This document shows, one piece after another, positions 51,797 to 61,249 of a stretch of DNA of 64,000 bases; within the stretch, counting starts at the first letter, position 1, and the number at the start of each line of letters is the position of its first letter. The DNA is from Anaerolineales bacterium (GTDB lineage: Bacteria > Chloroflexota > Anaerolineae > Anaerolineales > Villigracilaceae). Location of the stretch: positions 521,833-585,832 of the forward strand of contig JAIXKJ010000003.1 of assembly GCA_026928255.1 (NCBI GenBank). The letters are read 5' to 3'. The position numbers were made by a program, and so were the translations under genes. Below the pieces are notes generated by a model. It did not search any database. It was not told where the DNA came from and worked only from the letters and a program-made list of their open reading frames with translations.

Positions 51797-53287
51797 TTAT
51801 TGCGCCGAAATGTTGAAGTAATTATACGTCGCCTGCGTTAAGTGGATGAACAGCGGGTTGGTAATGTCCCAGATGTTTTGCACGGGGTGATACGAATAAA
51901 TGGATAGGACGAAATTTCCGCCTGCGGAGTAAACGATGCCCGCGTCGCTGATGTCGTGCATGACGCCGTCGCGCGAAAGCACGAAGCCGTGTTTGTGCGG
52001 GACGAGAGCGCCGTCGGGGACGCCGCCTTGAATCAGCGCGCCGAATTTGTCCAACGCGAGAAAGTCAATGACCATTTTGCACATCTGCGGGGAGGCTTGT
52101 TCGGGGAAAGCGGCGATAATCGCGCCGCCGCCGCTTTGAGCGCATTGATATAAATCCGCGAGCAACGCGCCCATTTCGGACGGCGTGGTTTGCGAGTACG
52201 GGTCGGGGTCGGCGAAGGCGTCCGCGCGCGAGTTGCCCGGCGTAACTTTGCCGAACATCAGGTTGGGAGCGCCGAGATAAAACATGCCGCTGATGAAGGT
52301 GCTGGTCAACCCAAGCGTTTCCATATCTTTGCTGACGATGATCGGGCCGTTGTTTGGGTCAATGCGCGAGAGAATCGAATCGGTGGCGGAGTTGTCCGAG
52401 ATGCGGAAGACGCGCGTGATGGCGTCGTTGGTAGCGGGGTCTAAATCCGTGCCATGATGAAGCAAGTACGACGTCAAAATGGGAAGTTTGATCGTGCTGG
52501 AAGCGGTGAAGGCGACGTCGGGTTCTGCGGCGATTTCTTCTTTCATGTTCATCAGAAAATGAATCTCGCGCCCCGTTTGCAAGTCCATCATGTAGTAGCC
52601 GATGAGTCCGTCAAAGTCGGAAGTGGAGATGATTTGTTTAAGCAAAATTTCAAGATTTTCAAAGGTCGGGCGGGCGGCGGCGGACTGGGTGAAGGTCAAC
52701 GCTACGGCGCGGTGAGTCGGCGAACGCAACGCGCTGCCGATGATTTGAACGGCGCGGTCCACGTCGAGCGTTTGACCGGGCGAACCGGGGATGAAGGTTG
52801 TGCCGCTGGGAATCGGCTGCGCGGGCGAAGGCGGCGTGTCGTAGCGCGGAGAAATTTCGTTTTGCAAAAACTCGCGCAGATGTTCCTCCGAAATCGAGGC
52901 GCTGAGCGGAATGTTCGCTTCGGCGGGCGGACGATTCCAAAGGTAGTCCCAGAACCCGCCCCAGAACGAGCCGCCCGTGCGGGTTAAGTCGGCGGCGGCG
53001 AGCATGGTTTCGACGTCAATCGAAAAGCCGACGGCGCCAGGATCGATGTGAAAAGTCGAGCCGCCGTAGTTGATTTCGACGGGCGAGTTGTAAACTTGCA
53101 AGAGTCGTTGCGAGGCTTCGGACGGGGACAAGCCGCCGACAGGCACGCCGCCGACCGTCATGCCGATTGGGTAGCCCGTCCGCTGGCGACTGTATGAGGC
53201 GAGCGAGACGACGGTCAGCGTGAACGCGCCGAGTAAAAATGCGATAGAAGCGCCCCGCAGGACGATGTTCGTGTTGCGATTTCTCAC
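51797..53287 (-). CDS. Beta-lactamase-fold serine hydrolase, secreted
   Basis: 496 residues from GTG 53287. One N-terminal membrane helix (GASIAFLLGAFTLTVVSLAS), then YoaR/VanW-like wall-binding segments (about 40-210: VGGVPVGGLSPSEASQRLLQ), then a class A beta-lactamase-like domain with SxxK in FTASSTIKLPIL, SDN in RISDNSATD and a KHG in place of KTG (LVPHKHGFV). It may be a penicillin-interactive carboxypeptidase/esterase or a beta-lactamase-like protein; the KHG change makes hydrolysis of antibiotics uncertain. It faces outward and is divergent from the proline dehydrogenase gene. Confidence 0.82.
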   Translation of the reverse strand: MRNRNTNIVLRGASIAFLLGAFTLTVVSLASYSRQRTGYPIGMTVGGVPVGGLSPSEASQRLLQVYNSPVEINYGGSTFHIDPGAVGFSIDVETMLAAADLTRTGGSFWGGFWDYLWNRPPAEANIPLSASISEEHLREFLQNEISPRYDTPPSPAQPIPSGTTFIPGSPGQTLDVDRAVQIIGSALRSPTHRAVALTFTQSAAARPTFENLEILLKQIISTSDFDGLIGYYMMDLQTGREIHFLMNMKEEIAAEPDVAFTASSTIKLPILTSYLLHHGTDLDPATNDAITRVFRISDNSATDSILSRIDPNNGPIIVSKDMETLGLTSTFISGMFYLGAPNLMFGKVTPGNSRADAFADPDPYSQTTPSEMGALLADLYQCAQSGGGAIIAAFPEQASPQMCKMVIDFLALDKFGALIQGGVPDGALVPHKHGFVLSRDGVMHDISDAGIVYSAGGNFVLSIYSYHPVQNIWDITNPLFIHLTQATYNYFNISAQ

Positions 53288-53423
53288 GGTTGAAATTTGC
53301 CTTTTGCGTAATAGAAACGAACGACGCGAAAATAAAATGCGATAAAAAAGTATAACACTGAAACATTTTCGCTTATGCTAGAATACAAGCGATTTCAAAA
53401 CTTTCCGCATCAAAGGACGGATT

Positions 53424-54383
53424 ATGTTTCGCTCGTTTTTCATCTATCTTTCAAAAGCCGCTTGGGCGCAGAAATTAATCACTCATTGGAGTTTTTCTTG
53501 GAAAATCGCTTCGCGCTTTGTCGCGGGCATCACGTTGACGGACGCGCTCGTCGTCGTGCGCGAACTGAACGCAAAGGGAATTAACATTACATTGGATCGC
53601 TTGGGCGAACACACCAGCGCGCCCGAAGAAGCGCAACAAGCGGCGGACAGCATCTTTGAAACGCTGGACGCCATCGGCGCGGACGCGAACTTGCGCGGCA
53701 ACGTCTCCATCAAGCTGACGCAAATCGGCATGGGATTGGACGAAAGCATTTGCGCCGAAATCTACGAGCGCGTCCTCGCCCGCGCCCAATCCGCCAACAC
53801 CTTTATCCGCGTGGATATGGAAGACACACCCTACACCGACAAAACGATTAATTTGCATTACGCCATGCGCGAAAAAGGATACGTCAATCAAGGCGTCGTT
53901 CTGCAAGCCTACCTCTTCCGCACCGAAGCGGACTTGCGGCGTTTGCTGCAAGACGGCGTTTGCGTTCGCAACGTCAAAGGCGCGTATAACGAACCGCCTG
54001 AAAAAGCCTTCCCCAAAAAAGCGGACGTGGACGCCAACTACGACTTGCTGACGAAAATTATGCTCGACGCCTCGCTCGAACAGAAATCCGCCTTAAGCGC
54101 GGACGGGCGCATTCCGCCGCTTGCCGCCATCGGCTCGCACGACGAGAAGCGCATCGCTTTCGCCAAAAGTTACGCCGAACGAATCGGCTTGCCCAAAGAC
54201 GGCGTGGAATTTCAAATGCTCTACGGCATTCGCCGCGACTTGCAAGATTCGCTGGTCGAAGAAGGCTATCGCGTGCGCGTGTACGTCCCCTTTGGCGAGC
54301 AATGGTATCCCTACTTTATGCGCCGCCTCGCCGAACGTCCCGCGAATTTGTGGTTCTTTATGACGAATTTCTTTAAGGGATAA
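53424..54383 (+). CDS. Proline dehydrogenase
   Basis: 319 residues, the length of monofunctional bacterial PRODH. FAD/proline-binding segments: NVSIKLTQIGM, FIRVDMEDTPYTD, VLQAYLFRT, CVRNVKGAYNEPP, IGSHDEKRIAF, FQMLYGIRRDLQ, and RVYVPFGEQWYPYFMRRLAE. It oxidises proline to pyrroline-5-carboxylate, feeding electrons to quinone. No P5C dehydrogenase gene is adjacent. ATG 53424 follows AAAGGACGG. Confidence 0.95.
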   Translation: MFRSFFIYLSKAAWAQKLITHWSFSWKIASRFVAGITLTDALVVVRELNAKGINITLDRLGEHTSAPEEAQQAADSIFETLDAIGADANLRGNVSIKLTQIGMGLDESICAEIYERVLARAQSANTFIRVDMEDTPYTDKTINLHYAMREKGYVNQGVVLQAYLFRTEADLRRLLQDGVCVRNVKGAYNEPPEKAFPKKADVDANYDLLTKIMLDASLEQKSALSADGRIPPLAAIGSHDEKRIAFAKSYAERIGLPKDGVEFQMLYGIRRDLQDSLVEEGYRVRVYVPFGEQWYPYFMRRLAERPANLWFFMTNFFKG

Positions 54384-54499
54384 AAATAAAGAAAACTTGC
54401 TTCCTAGCATAAAGTGGAAAGCAAATGTAAGTTGTTCCTTGTTTACGATTTTTCATTAACCGTTTACCATTCTCTATTATTCAACGAGGAGACGCGCCC

Positions 54500-55270
54500 A
54501 TGAAAGTCGCAATTTTGGCAGGCGGATTAGGCACGCGATTATCCGAAGAGACGACGCTGAAGCCCAAGCCGATGGTCGAAGTCGGCGGACAGCCGATGCT
54601 CTGGCACATTATGAAAATTTACGCCGCGCACGGATTCAACGAATTCGTCGTCGCGCTCGGGTATAAAGGGGAGATTATCAAAGACTATTTTCTCAACTAC
54701 CATTTGCGCTCGCGCAGTTTTACCGTGCAACTGAAAACCGGCGGCGTAACCGCGCACAACATGAACGGCGAAGATTGGACGGTTCACCTGCTCGACACCG
54801 GCGCGGAGACCAACACCGGCGGGCGCGTTAAGCGCGTCTCCGAGTTTATCGGCGACGAGCGCTTCATGCTCACCTACGGCGACGGCGTCAGCAACGTGGA
54901 CATCCCCGCGTTGATAGACTTTCACAAGGCGCAAGGCAAACTGGTTACGCTGACCGCCGTCCGCCCGCCGGCGCGTTTTGGGCAAATGGTCGTCGAAGAC
55001 AATCTGGTAACGCAGTTCAAAGAAAAGCCGCAGCTGGGCGAAGGCTGGATCAACGGCGGATTTTTCGTCGTCGAGCCAGAGGCGCGGAAATACATCGCCG
55101 ACGATTCGACGGCGTGGGAATTCGAGTCGCTCGAAAAAATCGCGGCGGATTCGCAATTGGCGGCTTATCAACACGACGACTTTTGGCAGTGCATGGACAC
55201 CCTGCGCGACGTGCATAACCTAGAACGGCTTTGGCAGGAAGGAAACGCCCCGTGGAAACAGTGGACATAA
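54500..55270 (+). CDS. rfbF: Glucose-1-phosphate cytidylyltransferase
   Basis: 256 residues. The start [20 protein letters not shown] and [20 protein letters not shown] are nucleotidyltransferase signatures; [13 protein letters not shown] and [12 protein letters not shown] support the CTP:glucose-1-phosphate group. It makes CDP-glucose, the first step towards 3,6-dideoxyhexoses. Good GAGGAGA ribosome-binding site. It overlaps rfbG. Confidence 0.95.
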   Translation: MKVAILAGGLGTRLSEETTLKPKPMVEVGGQPMLWHIMKIYAAHGFNEFVVALGYKGEIIKDYFLNYHLRSRSFTVQLKTGGVTAHNMNGEDWTVHLLDTGAETNTGGRVKRVSEFIGDERFMLTYGDGVSNVDIPALIDFHKAQGKLVTLTAVRPPARFGQMVVEDNLVTQFKEKPQLGEGWINGGFFVVEPEARKYIADDSTAWEFESLEKIAADSQLAAYQHDDFWQCMDTLRDVHNLERLWQEGNAPWKQWT

Positions 55271-56241
55271 AGCGCGACTTTTGGCTCGACCGCCCGACCT
55301 TCGTTACCGGCGCGACGGGCTTGGTCGGCTCGTGGTTGACGAAGCGCCTCGTCGCCGCCGGCGCGGACGTGGTTTGCCTCGTCCGCGATTGGATTCCGCA
55401 AAGCGAACTCGTCCGCGACGGGTTGATTGAAAAGGTCAAAGTGGTGCGCGGCGACGTGCGCGATAAAGAGGCGCTGGAACGCGCGTTGGGCGAATACGAA
55501 ATTGACACGGTCATTCACCTTGCGGCGCAGACGATTGTTACCATCGCCAACCGCAACCCGATTTCGACTTTTGAAACCAATATCGGCGGGACGTGGAACA
55601 TCCTCGAAGCGGCGCGACGCAGCCCGAAGGTTAAGCAAATCGTCATGGCTTCGTCCGACAAGGCGTATGGCGACCAAGAGGTTTTGCCCTACGACGAGTC
55701 CACGCCCTTGCAGGGACAGCATCCCTACGACGTGAGCAAATCGGCGGCGGACTTAATCGCTCACACCTACGCAAAAAGTTACGGCTTGCCCGTCGCTATC
55801 ACCCGCTGCGGAAATTTCTACGGCGGCGGCGACTTGAATTGGAATCGCATCATTCCCGGCACGATACGCTCCATCCTGCGCGGACAGCGCCCGGTCATCC
55901 GCTCGGACGGGCAATACGTCCGCGATTATTTTTATGTCGAAGACGGCGCGGCGGCGTATATGTTGCTGGCGGAAAAACTGGCGAAAAATCGCAACTTGAT
56001 TGGCGAGGCGTTTAATTTCTCCAACGAAATTCAAGTGAACGTGCAAGAAATCGTCGAGAAGATTTTGCGCTTAATGAACTCCGATTTGCAGCCGCAGATT
56101 TTGAACGAAACCTCGAACGAGATTCGCCATCAATACTTAAGCGCGGAAAAAGCCCGCCGCCTGCTGAATTGGAGTCCGCTATTTGATTTGGATCGAGCCT
56201 TGTCGTTGACGATTGATTGGTATAAGAAATTTTTTGAATAA
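55252..56241 (+). CDS. rfbG: CDP-glucose 4,6-dehydratase
   Basis: 329 residues. NAD Rossmann start [20 protein letters not shown], active-site [10 protein letters not shown] and [13 protein letters not shown] (YxxxK), and [20 protein letters not shown]. It converts CDP-glucose to CDP-4-keto-6-deoxyglucose. Start GTG 55252, inside the end of rfbF, is preferred because AGGAAGG lies 8 nt upstream; TTG 55231 is the longer option. Confidence 0.93.
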   Translation: METVDIKRDFWLDRPTFVTGATGLVGSWLTKRLVAAGADVVCLVRDWIPQSELVRDGLIEKVKVVRGDVRDKEALERALGEYEIDTVIHLAAQTIVTIANRNPISTFETNIGGTWNILEAARRSPKVKQIVMASSDKAYGDQEVLPYDESTPLQGQHPYDVSKSAADLIAHTYAKSYGLPVAITRCGNFYGGGDLNWNRIIPGTIRSILRGQRPVIRSDGQYVRDYFYVEDGAAAYMLLAEKLAKNRNLIGEAFNFSNEIQVNVQEIVEKILRLMNSDLQPQILNETSNEIRHQYLSAEKARRLLNWSPLFDLDRALSLTIDWYKKFFE

Positions 56242-56275
56242 CCGGAGATGAACGCAGGTGAGAAGGATGTAGAAG

Positions 56276-56325
56276 TTGCCCTCACCCTCACCCTAGCCCT
56301 CTCCCGTTGGAGAGGGGACTCAGTC
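56276..56325. repeat. REP-like repeat, rfbG-rfbH gap
   Basis: CCCTCACCCTCACCCTAGCC followed by a CCTCTCCCGTTGGAGAGGGG hairpin. It shares the CCCTCTCC...GGAGAGGG core with the tandem block at 57695-57914. Confidence 0.7.
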
Positions 56326-56383
56326 TCTCTTCCTCGTTTATCCTTTTTATCTGCGGTGAACTTTTATTGAAGGAACTTCAACC

Positions 56384-57703
56384 ATGAGCGAACGTTCGGA
56401 CGAATTGCGAAAACAAATTTTAGAATTAACCGCCGAATACTTTGCGGAAGAATTTCCGCCAAAGAACTTTGTCGCGGGCGAGAGCGCCGTCCCCGTTTCG
56501 GGGCGCGTCTTCGACGCGGCGGACATGCAATCGTTGATGGATTCCAGCCTCGACTTTTGGCTGACCGAAGGGCGCTTCGCCGCGCAGTTTGAAAAAGAAT
56601 TCGCGCGCTTCTTCAACATCCGCCACGCCATTTTGACCAACAGCGGGTCGTCCGCCAATTTGCTGGCGCTGACCTGCCTGACCTCGTCGTGGCTCAAAGA
56701 ACGTCAACTGCTGCCGGGCGACGAAGTCATCACCGTTGCGGCGGGTTTCCCGACGACGGTCAACCCGATTGTGCAGAACGGGCTGATCCCCGTCTTCCTC
56801 GATGTGGACATCCCAACCTACAATGTGGACGTAACTCATCTCGAAGAAGCCCGCTCCGAGCGCACCCGCGCCGTGATGCTGGCGCACACGTTGGGCAACC
56901 CGTTTGACCTGAAAACTATCACCGAGTTTTGCGACAAACACAACCTCTGGCTCATCGAAGATTGTTGCGACGCCATCGGCGCGAAATACAACAACCGCAT
57001 GGTCGGGACTTTGGGCGACGTGGCGACGGTCAGTTTTTATCCCGCGCATCACATCACGATGGGCGAAGGCGGCGCAGTAATGACTCGTCATCCGAAGTTG
57101 AAGCGCATCATCGAATCTTTCCGCGATTGGGGGCGCGATTGCTGGTGCAAGCCGGGCAAGGACAACACCTGCGGCAAGCGCTACGATTGGCAACTGGGCG
57201 ACCTGCCGCATGGCTACGACCACAAGTACACCTACTCGCACATCGGCTATAACTTGAAAGCGACCGACATGCAAGCGGCGGTGGGCGTTTCGCAGTTGAA
57301 AAAATTGGACGGCTTCATCGCTCAACGCCGCGCCAACTTCGATTATTTGATGGAACTGCTGACGCCGCTGGAAGAATTTTTCGTCCTGCCGCAAGCCACG
57401 CCCAACTCCGAACCGAGTTGGTTTGGCTTCCCGTTGCTCGTCCGCCCGAACGCGCCCTTCTCGCGCAACGACCTCGTCCGCAAATTGGACTCGCTCAAAA
57501 TCGGCACGCGCTTGCTCTTCGGCGGCAACCTGACTCGTCAACCCGCTTATATCGGCAGAAATTATCGCGTCGTCGGCGACTTGAAAAATTCGGACGAAGT
57601 GATGAACCGCGTCTTTTGGATCGGCGTCTACCCAGGGCTGACTCGTCCCATGCTCGAATATGTCGCCGAGACGCTGACGCGCTTGTGCAAGGAAGGTTTG
57701 TGA
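56384..57703 (+). CDS. rfbH: CDP-4-keto-6-deoxyglucose 3-dehydrase (E1)
   Basis: 439 residues. PMP/PLP fold with [12 protein letters not shown] and [14 protein letters not shown]. In [17 protein letters not shown] the usual PLP lysine is a histidine, the mark of E1 dehydratases. [2Fe-2S] ligands are in [20 protein letters not shown]. It yields the CDP-4-keto-3,6-dideoxy sugar after reduction by an E3, which is not in the window. Ribosome-binding site GAAGGA. Confidence 0.96.
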   Translation: MSERSDELRKQILELTAEYFAEEFPPKNFVAGESAVPVSGRVFDAADMQSLMDSSLDFWLTEGRFAAQFEKEFARFFNIRHAILTNSGSSANLLALTCLTSSWLKERQLLPGDEVITVAAGFPTTVNPIVQNGLIPVFLDVDIPTYNVDVTHLEEARSERTRAVMLAHTLGNPFDLKTITEFCDKHNLWLIEDCCDAIGAKYNNRMVGTLGDVATVSFYPAHHITMGEGGAVMTRHPKLKRIIESFRDWGRDCWCKPGKDNTCGKRYDWQLGDLPHGYDHKYTYSHIGYNLKATDMQAAVGVSQLKKLDGFIAQRRANFDYLMELLTPLEEFFVLPQATPNSEPSWFGFPLLVRPNAPFSRNDLVRKLDSLKIGTRLLFGGNLTRQPAYIGRNYRVVGDLKNSDEVMNRVFWIGVYPGLTRPMLEYVAETLTRLCKEGL

Positions 57704-57914
57704 AATTGACCAAACCCTCACACCACTTCGTGGCGCTTTCCCCAACCCTTCTCCCAGAGGGAGAAGGGAGACTAAGAGTCCCCTCTCCTTGCGGGAGAGG
57801 GATAGGTTTGTGAAATTGACTCAAACCCTCACACCACTTCGTGGCGCTTTCCCCAGCCCTTCCCCCGTTGGGGAAGGGAGTCCCCTCTCCAACGGGAGAG
57901 GGTTAGGGTGAGGG
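57695..57914. repeat. Two 110-bp tandem REP-like repeats after rfbH
   Basis: Copies begin GGTTTGTGAAATTGAC at 57695 and 57805; the first includes the last codons and stop of rfbH. Each has ACCCTCACACCACTTCGTGG and two hairpins (CCCTTCTCCC...GGGAGAAGGG, CCCTCTCC...GGAGAGGG), with loops changed between copies. They fill the gap to the next gene. Confidence 0.85.
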
Positions 57915-57930
57915 AAAAATAAGGACGCCC

Positions 57931-58956
57931 ATGCCTCTGCCTATATCCGACCTTGCGTTTGTCCTCGAACACACCCGCGACCTGTGGGACGATCTGCGCG
58001 GCGCAAACCTTTTCGTCAGCGGCGGGACGGGCTTCTTCGGCGTTTGGCTGACGGAGAGTTTTCTCTACGCCAACCGTCAACTGAATTTGAAGGCGCGCGC
58101 AACCATCCTCACCCGCAGGGCGGACTCGTTTCAGGCGGCGCATCCGCACCTGAAAGCGGACTCCGCTCTCGCGTTGTGTCGCGGCGACGCGCGGACTTTC
58201 GACTTCCCGCGCGGCGAATTTTCGCACGTCATTCACGCCGCCACGCAAGAGACGCCGCATCCGCTCGAACGCTTTAATGCCAACCTCGAAGCGACGCGCC
58301 GCATGTTGGACTTCGCCGTCCAAGCGCGGACGCGCCGCTTTTTGTTCGCCAGTTCCGGCGCGGTCTATGGCAGACAGCCGCCTGAGTTGACGCATGTCCC
58401 CGAAACTTATCTCGGCGCGCCGCAAACCGACGACCCCGCTTCGGCGTACGGACAGAGCAAACGCGCGTCGGAATTTTTGTGCGCGGCGACCGCCCGCGAG
58501 CGCGGACTGGACGCGCTGATTGCGCGCTGCTTCGCCTTCGTCGGTCCGCGCCTGCCGTTGGACGCGAACTTCGCCGTCGGCAATTTCGTCCGCGACGCGC
58601 TGAATGGGAAGACGATTTTGGTCAAAGGCGACGGGACGCCGCGCCGCTCGTACCTCTATGCCGCCGACCTCGCCGTCTGGTTGTGGACGATTCTCTTCAA
58701 GGGCGAATCCTGCCGCCCGTACAACGTCGGCAGCGACGAGGATTATTCCATCGCCGAAATTGCTCAGGCGGTGGCGGCTCAATTTCCGCAAAAAATTAAC
58801 GCGGAGATTCTCGGCAAGCCCGATTTGCAAAAGCCGCCCGAACGCTATGTGCCGGACGTTTCGCGGGCGAAGGACGAACTGAATTTGATTGCGCGCGTCC
58901 GCATGGACGAAGGGATTCGGCGGATGATAAAGTTTTATCAGGAGGAAGCGAAATGA
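57931..58956 (+). CDS. NAD-dependent epimerase/reductase (SDR), CDP-sugar
   Basis: 341 residues, extended SDR. NAD site ANLFVSGGTGFFGVWLTESF, Ser in LFASSGAVYGRQPP, YxxxK in DDPASAYGQSKRASEFL. In yersiniose and abequose/paratose pathways such an enzyme reduces or epimerises the CDP-4-keto sugar (YerF- or RfbJ-like), but the substrate here is not fixed by sequence. It follows rfbH after the REP block and overlaps the next gene by ATGA. Confidence 0.82.
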   Translation: MPLPISDLAFVLEHTRDLWDDLRGANLFVSGGTGFFGVWLTESFLYANRQLNLKARATILTRRADSFQAAHPHLKADSALALCRGDARTFDFPRGEFSHVIHAATQETPHPLERFNANLEATRRMLDFAVQARTRRFLFASSGAVYGRQPPELTHVPETYLGAPQTDDPASAYGQSKRASEFLCAATARERGLDALIARCFAFVGPRLPLDANFAVGNFVRDALNGKTILVKGDGTPRRSYLYAADLAVWLWTILFKGESCRPYNVGSDEDYSIAEIAQAVAAQFPQKINAEILGKPDLQKPPERYVPDVSRAKDELNLIARVRMDEGIRRMIKFYQEEAK

Positions 58957-60143
58957 AGGCGAAACGAATTTGTCCAATCTGCGAATCAAAAGAAGTTGAT
59001 TTCCTTCACGCGCAAAAGTTTGAATTGCCCGAAGATCACCCCTTGACGGCGGGTTACGACGTGGTTTCTTGTTCCGCTTGCGGGTTTGTTTATGCCGACA
59101 CCGAAGCGACTCAGGCGGATTACGACCGATTCTACGCTCGCTACTCCAAATACGAAGACGCAAAAACTGGCACAGGCGGAATAGAAAATCCGTTTGATTG
59201 GAAGCGTCAACAGGAAACGGCGCGTTACATTGCGGAGACGTTGAACGACAGAACCTTAAGCGTTTTGGACGTAGGCTGTGCCAACGGCGGAATGTTAAAA
59301 GCGCTGAAGGAGTTAGGCTTTGAAAATCTGTGCGGAATTGACCCTTCGCCCGTTTGCGTGGAAAACACGCGGCGCGTCGGCGCGGACGCGCATCAAGGTT
59401 CGTTGTTTCAGCCGTTCAAAGAAAACGCTTACGATTGCGTTATTCTTTCGCACACGCTTGAGCATGTGCAAGACGTTCGCGGGGCGATGAATTGGATTGC
59501 CAAACGCCTTAAACCAAACGGCGTTGTTTACGTTGAAACGCCCGACGCAAAACGTTATCTTGATTTTCTTTACGCGCCTTTGCAAGATTTCAACACCGAA
59601 CACATTAATCATTTTTCCTTAACTAGTTTGCGAAATTTAATAGAAAGAGGGGACTTTATTTTTATAGAAGGCGCGTCAAAAGATTTGCCGCTAAACGATA
59701 AAATGGACTATCCCGCTGTTTATGGGTTTTGGAAACTTGCCAAAAACACCAAAACATACTTTAGCAAAGACGATGTATTGCGCCAAAAAATTAACGAATA
59801 TATCGCGCGCTCAAAAGAAATGATTCAACGCATTGACCGTCAAATTGAGGACTTAATCTCGTCGAATACGCCGCTCATTGTTTGGTGTGCGGGGCAGTTG
59901 ACCTTGAAACTTTTAGCAGAAACCTCGCTGGGGCGGGCGGATATCGTCGCCTTTGTGGACAACAACCCAATCAATCACCAAAAGAACTTGCACGGAAAAC
60001 CGATTCTTCCGCCTGCTAAAATCAGTCAATTGGACGAACCGATATTAATCGCCACCTTATTGCATCATCAATCCATCGCCAAACAAATCCGCGATATGGG
60101 CTTGACAAACGAAATCATCCTCTTACAAGGAAGCCTGACATGA
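58953..60143 (+). CDS. SAM-dependent C-methyltransferase-like protein with zinc-binding N-terminus
   Basis: 396 residues. N-terminal zinc motif ICPICESKE and VSCSACGFVYAD; SAM-binding VLDVGCANGGMLKALKELGF; ILSHTLEHVQDVRGAM. The C-terminal 110 residues (VWCAGQLTLKLLAETSLGRA, then AFVDNNPINHQKNLHGKPIL) form a second nucleotide-binding fold, as in sugar 3-C-methyltransferases such as TylC3. A methyl branch on a dideoxy sugar is plausible. ATGA overlaps join it to both neighbours. Confidence 0.82.
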   Translation: MKAKRICPICESKEVDFLHAQKFELPEDHPLTAGYDVVSCSACGFVYADTEATQADYDRFYARYSKYEDAKTGTGGIENPFDWKRQQETARYIAETLNDRTLSVLDVGCANGGMLKALKELGFENLCGIDPSPVCVENTRRVGADAHQGSLFQPFKENAYDCVILSHTLEHVQDVRGAMNWIAKRLKPNGVVYVETPDAKRYLDFLYAPLQDFNTEHINHFSLTSLRNLIERGDFIFIEGASKDLPLNDKMDYPAVYGFWKLAKNTKTYFSKDDVLRQKINEYIARSKEMIQRIDRQIEDLISSNTPLIVWCAGQLTLKLLAETSLGRADIVAFVDNNPINHQKNLHGKPILPPAKISQLDEPILIATLLHHQSIAKQIRDMGLTNEIILLQGSLT

Positions 60144-61249
60144 GCGCTTGGTTAAACGCGATATTTCAAAAAGAAAATCCGCCGCTGGAAAATTGGCTGA
60201 GCGGAGAATACCCAATTTACATATACGGCGCGGGGACGTTCGCAAGAGACGCCTATCGCGCTTTGATTCAAAAGGGCGCTCACGTTTCCGCGTTTTTAGA
60301 TCACAGGCAAGAAGCGCAAAAACAGGTTGACGGGCTTCCCGTGCTTTCTCCGCAATCCGCAAAAGATGCCGTTGTCGTTATCGGAATTCACAACCGCGAC
60401 GCCGACGTTTTGGACATTGTTCGTAACCTAAAAGCAATTGGCGCGAAGAAAATAATTTCTGCGGTAGAAATTTACCAGCAAATCGGCAATCTGCTCGGCG
60501 AACGTTACTGGCTGGCGAAGCAAAGTTTTTATAAACCTTGCCAAAAATTTATCGAGAACGCTTATGCGCTTTTGAAAGACGACGAAAGCCGCCAACTTTA
60601 CCGAGCGATTCTTGAATTTCGTTGGACGGGCGATTGCGCCATATTGCCCGAACCTGATTTTGAAAATCAATACGCATCGCCGAGCGTCCCTGCCTGGCAT
60701 TCGCCTTTGCGCCTCGTGGATTGCGGCGCGTACGAGGGCGACACCTTGGCGTTCTTTTTGTCTGCGGGAATGCAGATTGAAGCGCTGGTCGCGCTAGAAC
60801 CCGACAGCCAAAATTTTGCAAAACTCTCTCAATTCGTCGCTTCGCGCCGCTCGCAAATTAGCGAGGCGACTTTGTTCCCTTGCGGCGCGTTTCATTCCAC
60901 AACGACGCTTTCGTTCAAAACGGGCTTTGGCGAAGCCAGCGCCTTATCCGAAGCGGGCGGGCAGACGATACAATGCGTCGCCTTAGACGAGGTCATCCCA
61001 AACTTCGCTCCGAACTTAATTAAGATGGACGTCGAGGGAAGCGAATGCGACGCGCTGTTCGGCGCGCGTAAAATCATCAATCAACATCTCCCTAATTTGG
61101 CGCTTGCCGTTTATCATCGCCCCGATCATTTATGGCGAATCCCTTTAATCGTCGAAGAGATTGCGCCGCAAAAATACGACTTTTATTTGCGCTCCCACGC
61201 CAGAAGTTCGTTTGAAACGGCGCTTTATGGAATAAGGAAATCAGAATGA
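60140..61249 (+). CDS. FkbM-family methyltransferase with N-terminal Rossmann-like domain
   Basis: 369 residues. Residues about 20-115 (IYIYGAGTFARDAYRALIQK, AFLDHRQEAQKQVDGLPVLS) are a PglD-like nucleotide-binding domain similar in layout to the C-terminus of the preceding protein. Residues about 190-360 are the FkbM methyltransferase (RLVDCGAYEGDTLAFFLSAG, NLIKMDVEGSECDALFGARK). O-methylation of a sugar hydroxyl is likely. Overlaps upstream and downstream genes by 4 nt each. Confidence 0.85.
   Translation: MSAWLNAIFQKENPPLENWLSGEYPIYIYGAGTFARDAYRALIQKGAHVSAFLDHRQEAQKQVDGLPVLSPQSAKDAVVVIGIHNRDADVLDIVRNLKAIGAKKIISAVEIYQQIGNLLGERYWLAKQSFYKPCQKFIENAYALLKDDESRQLYRAILEFRWTGDCAILPEPDFENQYASPSVPAWHSPLRLVDCGAYEGDTLAFFLSAGMQIEALVALEPDSQNFAKLSQFVASRRSQISEATLFPCGAFHSTTTLSFKTGFGEASALSEAGGQTIQCVALDEVIPNFAPNLIKMDVEGSECDALFGARKIINQHLPNLALAVYHRPDHLWRIPLIVEEIAPQKYDFYLRSHARSSFETALYGIRKSE

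Noticed and set aside
56426-57745. 439-codon open frame on the minus strand opposite rfbH
   Set aside because: It mirrors the rfbH gene exactly; strong codon bias leaves antisense frames open. The antisense product has no recognisable motif, while rfbH matches its family over full length.
57704-57930. Small RNA gene or riboswitch in the rfbH downstream gap
   Set aside because: The hairpins belong to a tandem REP-like repeat; no conserved riboswitch core is visible.
57829-59163. 444-codon minus-strand frame opposite the epimerase gene
   Set aside because: Arg-rich, no family features, and it begins in the next methyltransferase gene and ends in the REP-like repeat; a shadow of the coding strand.
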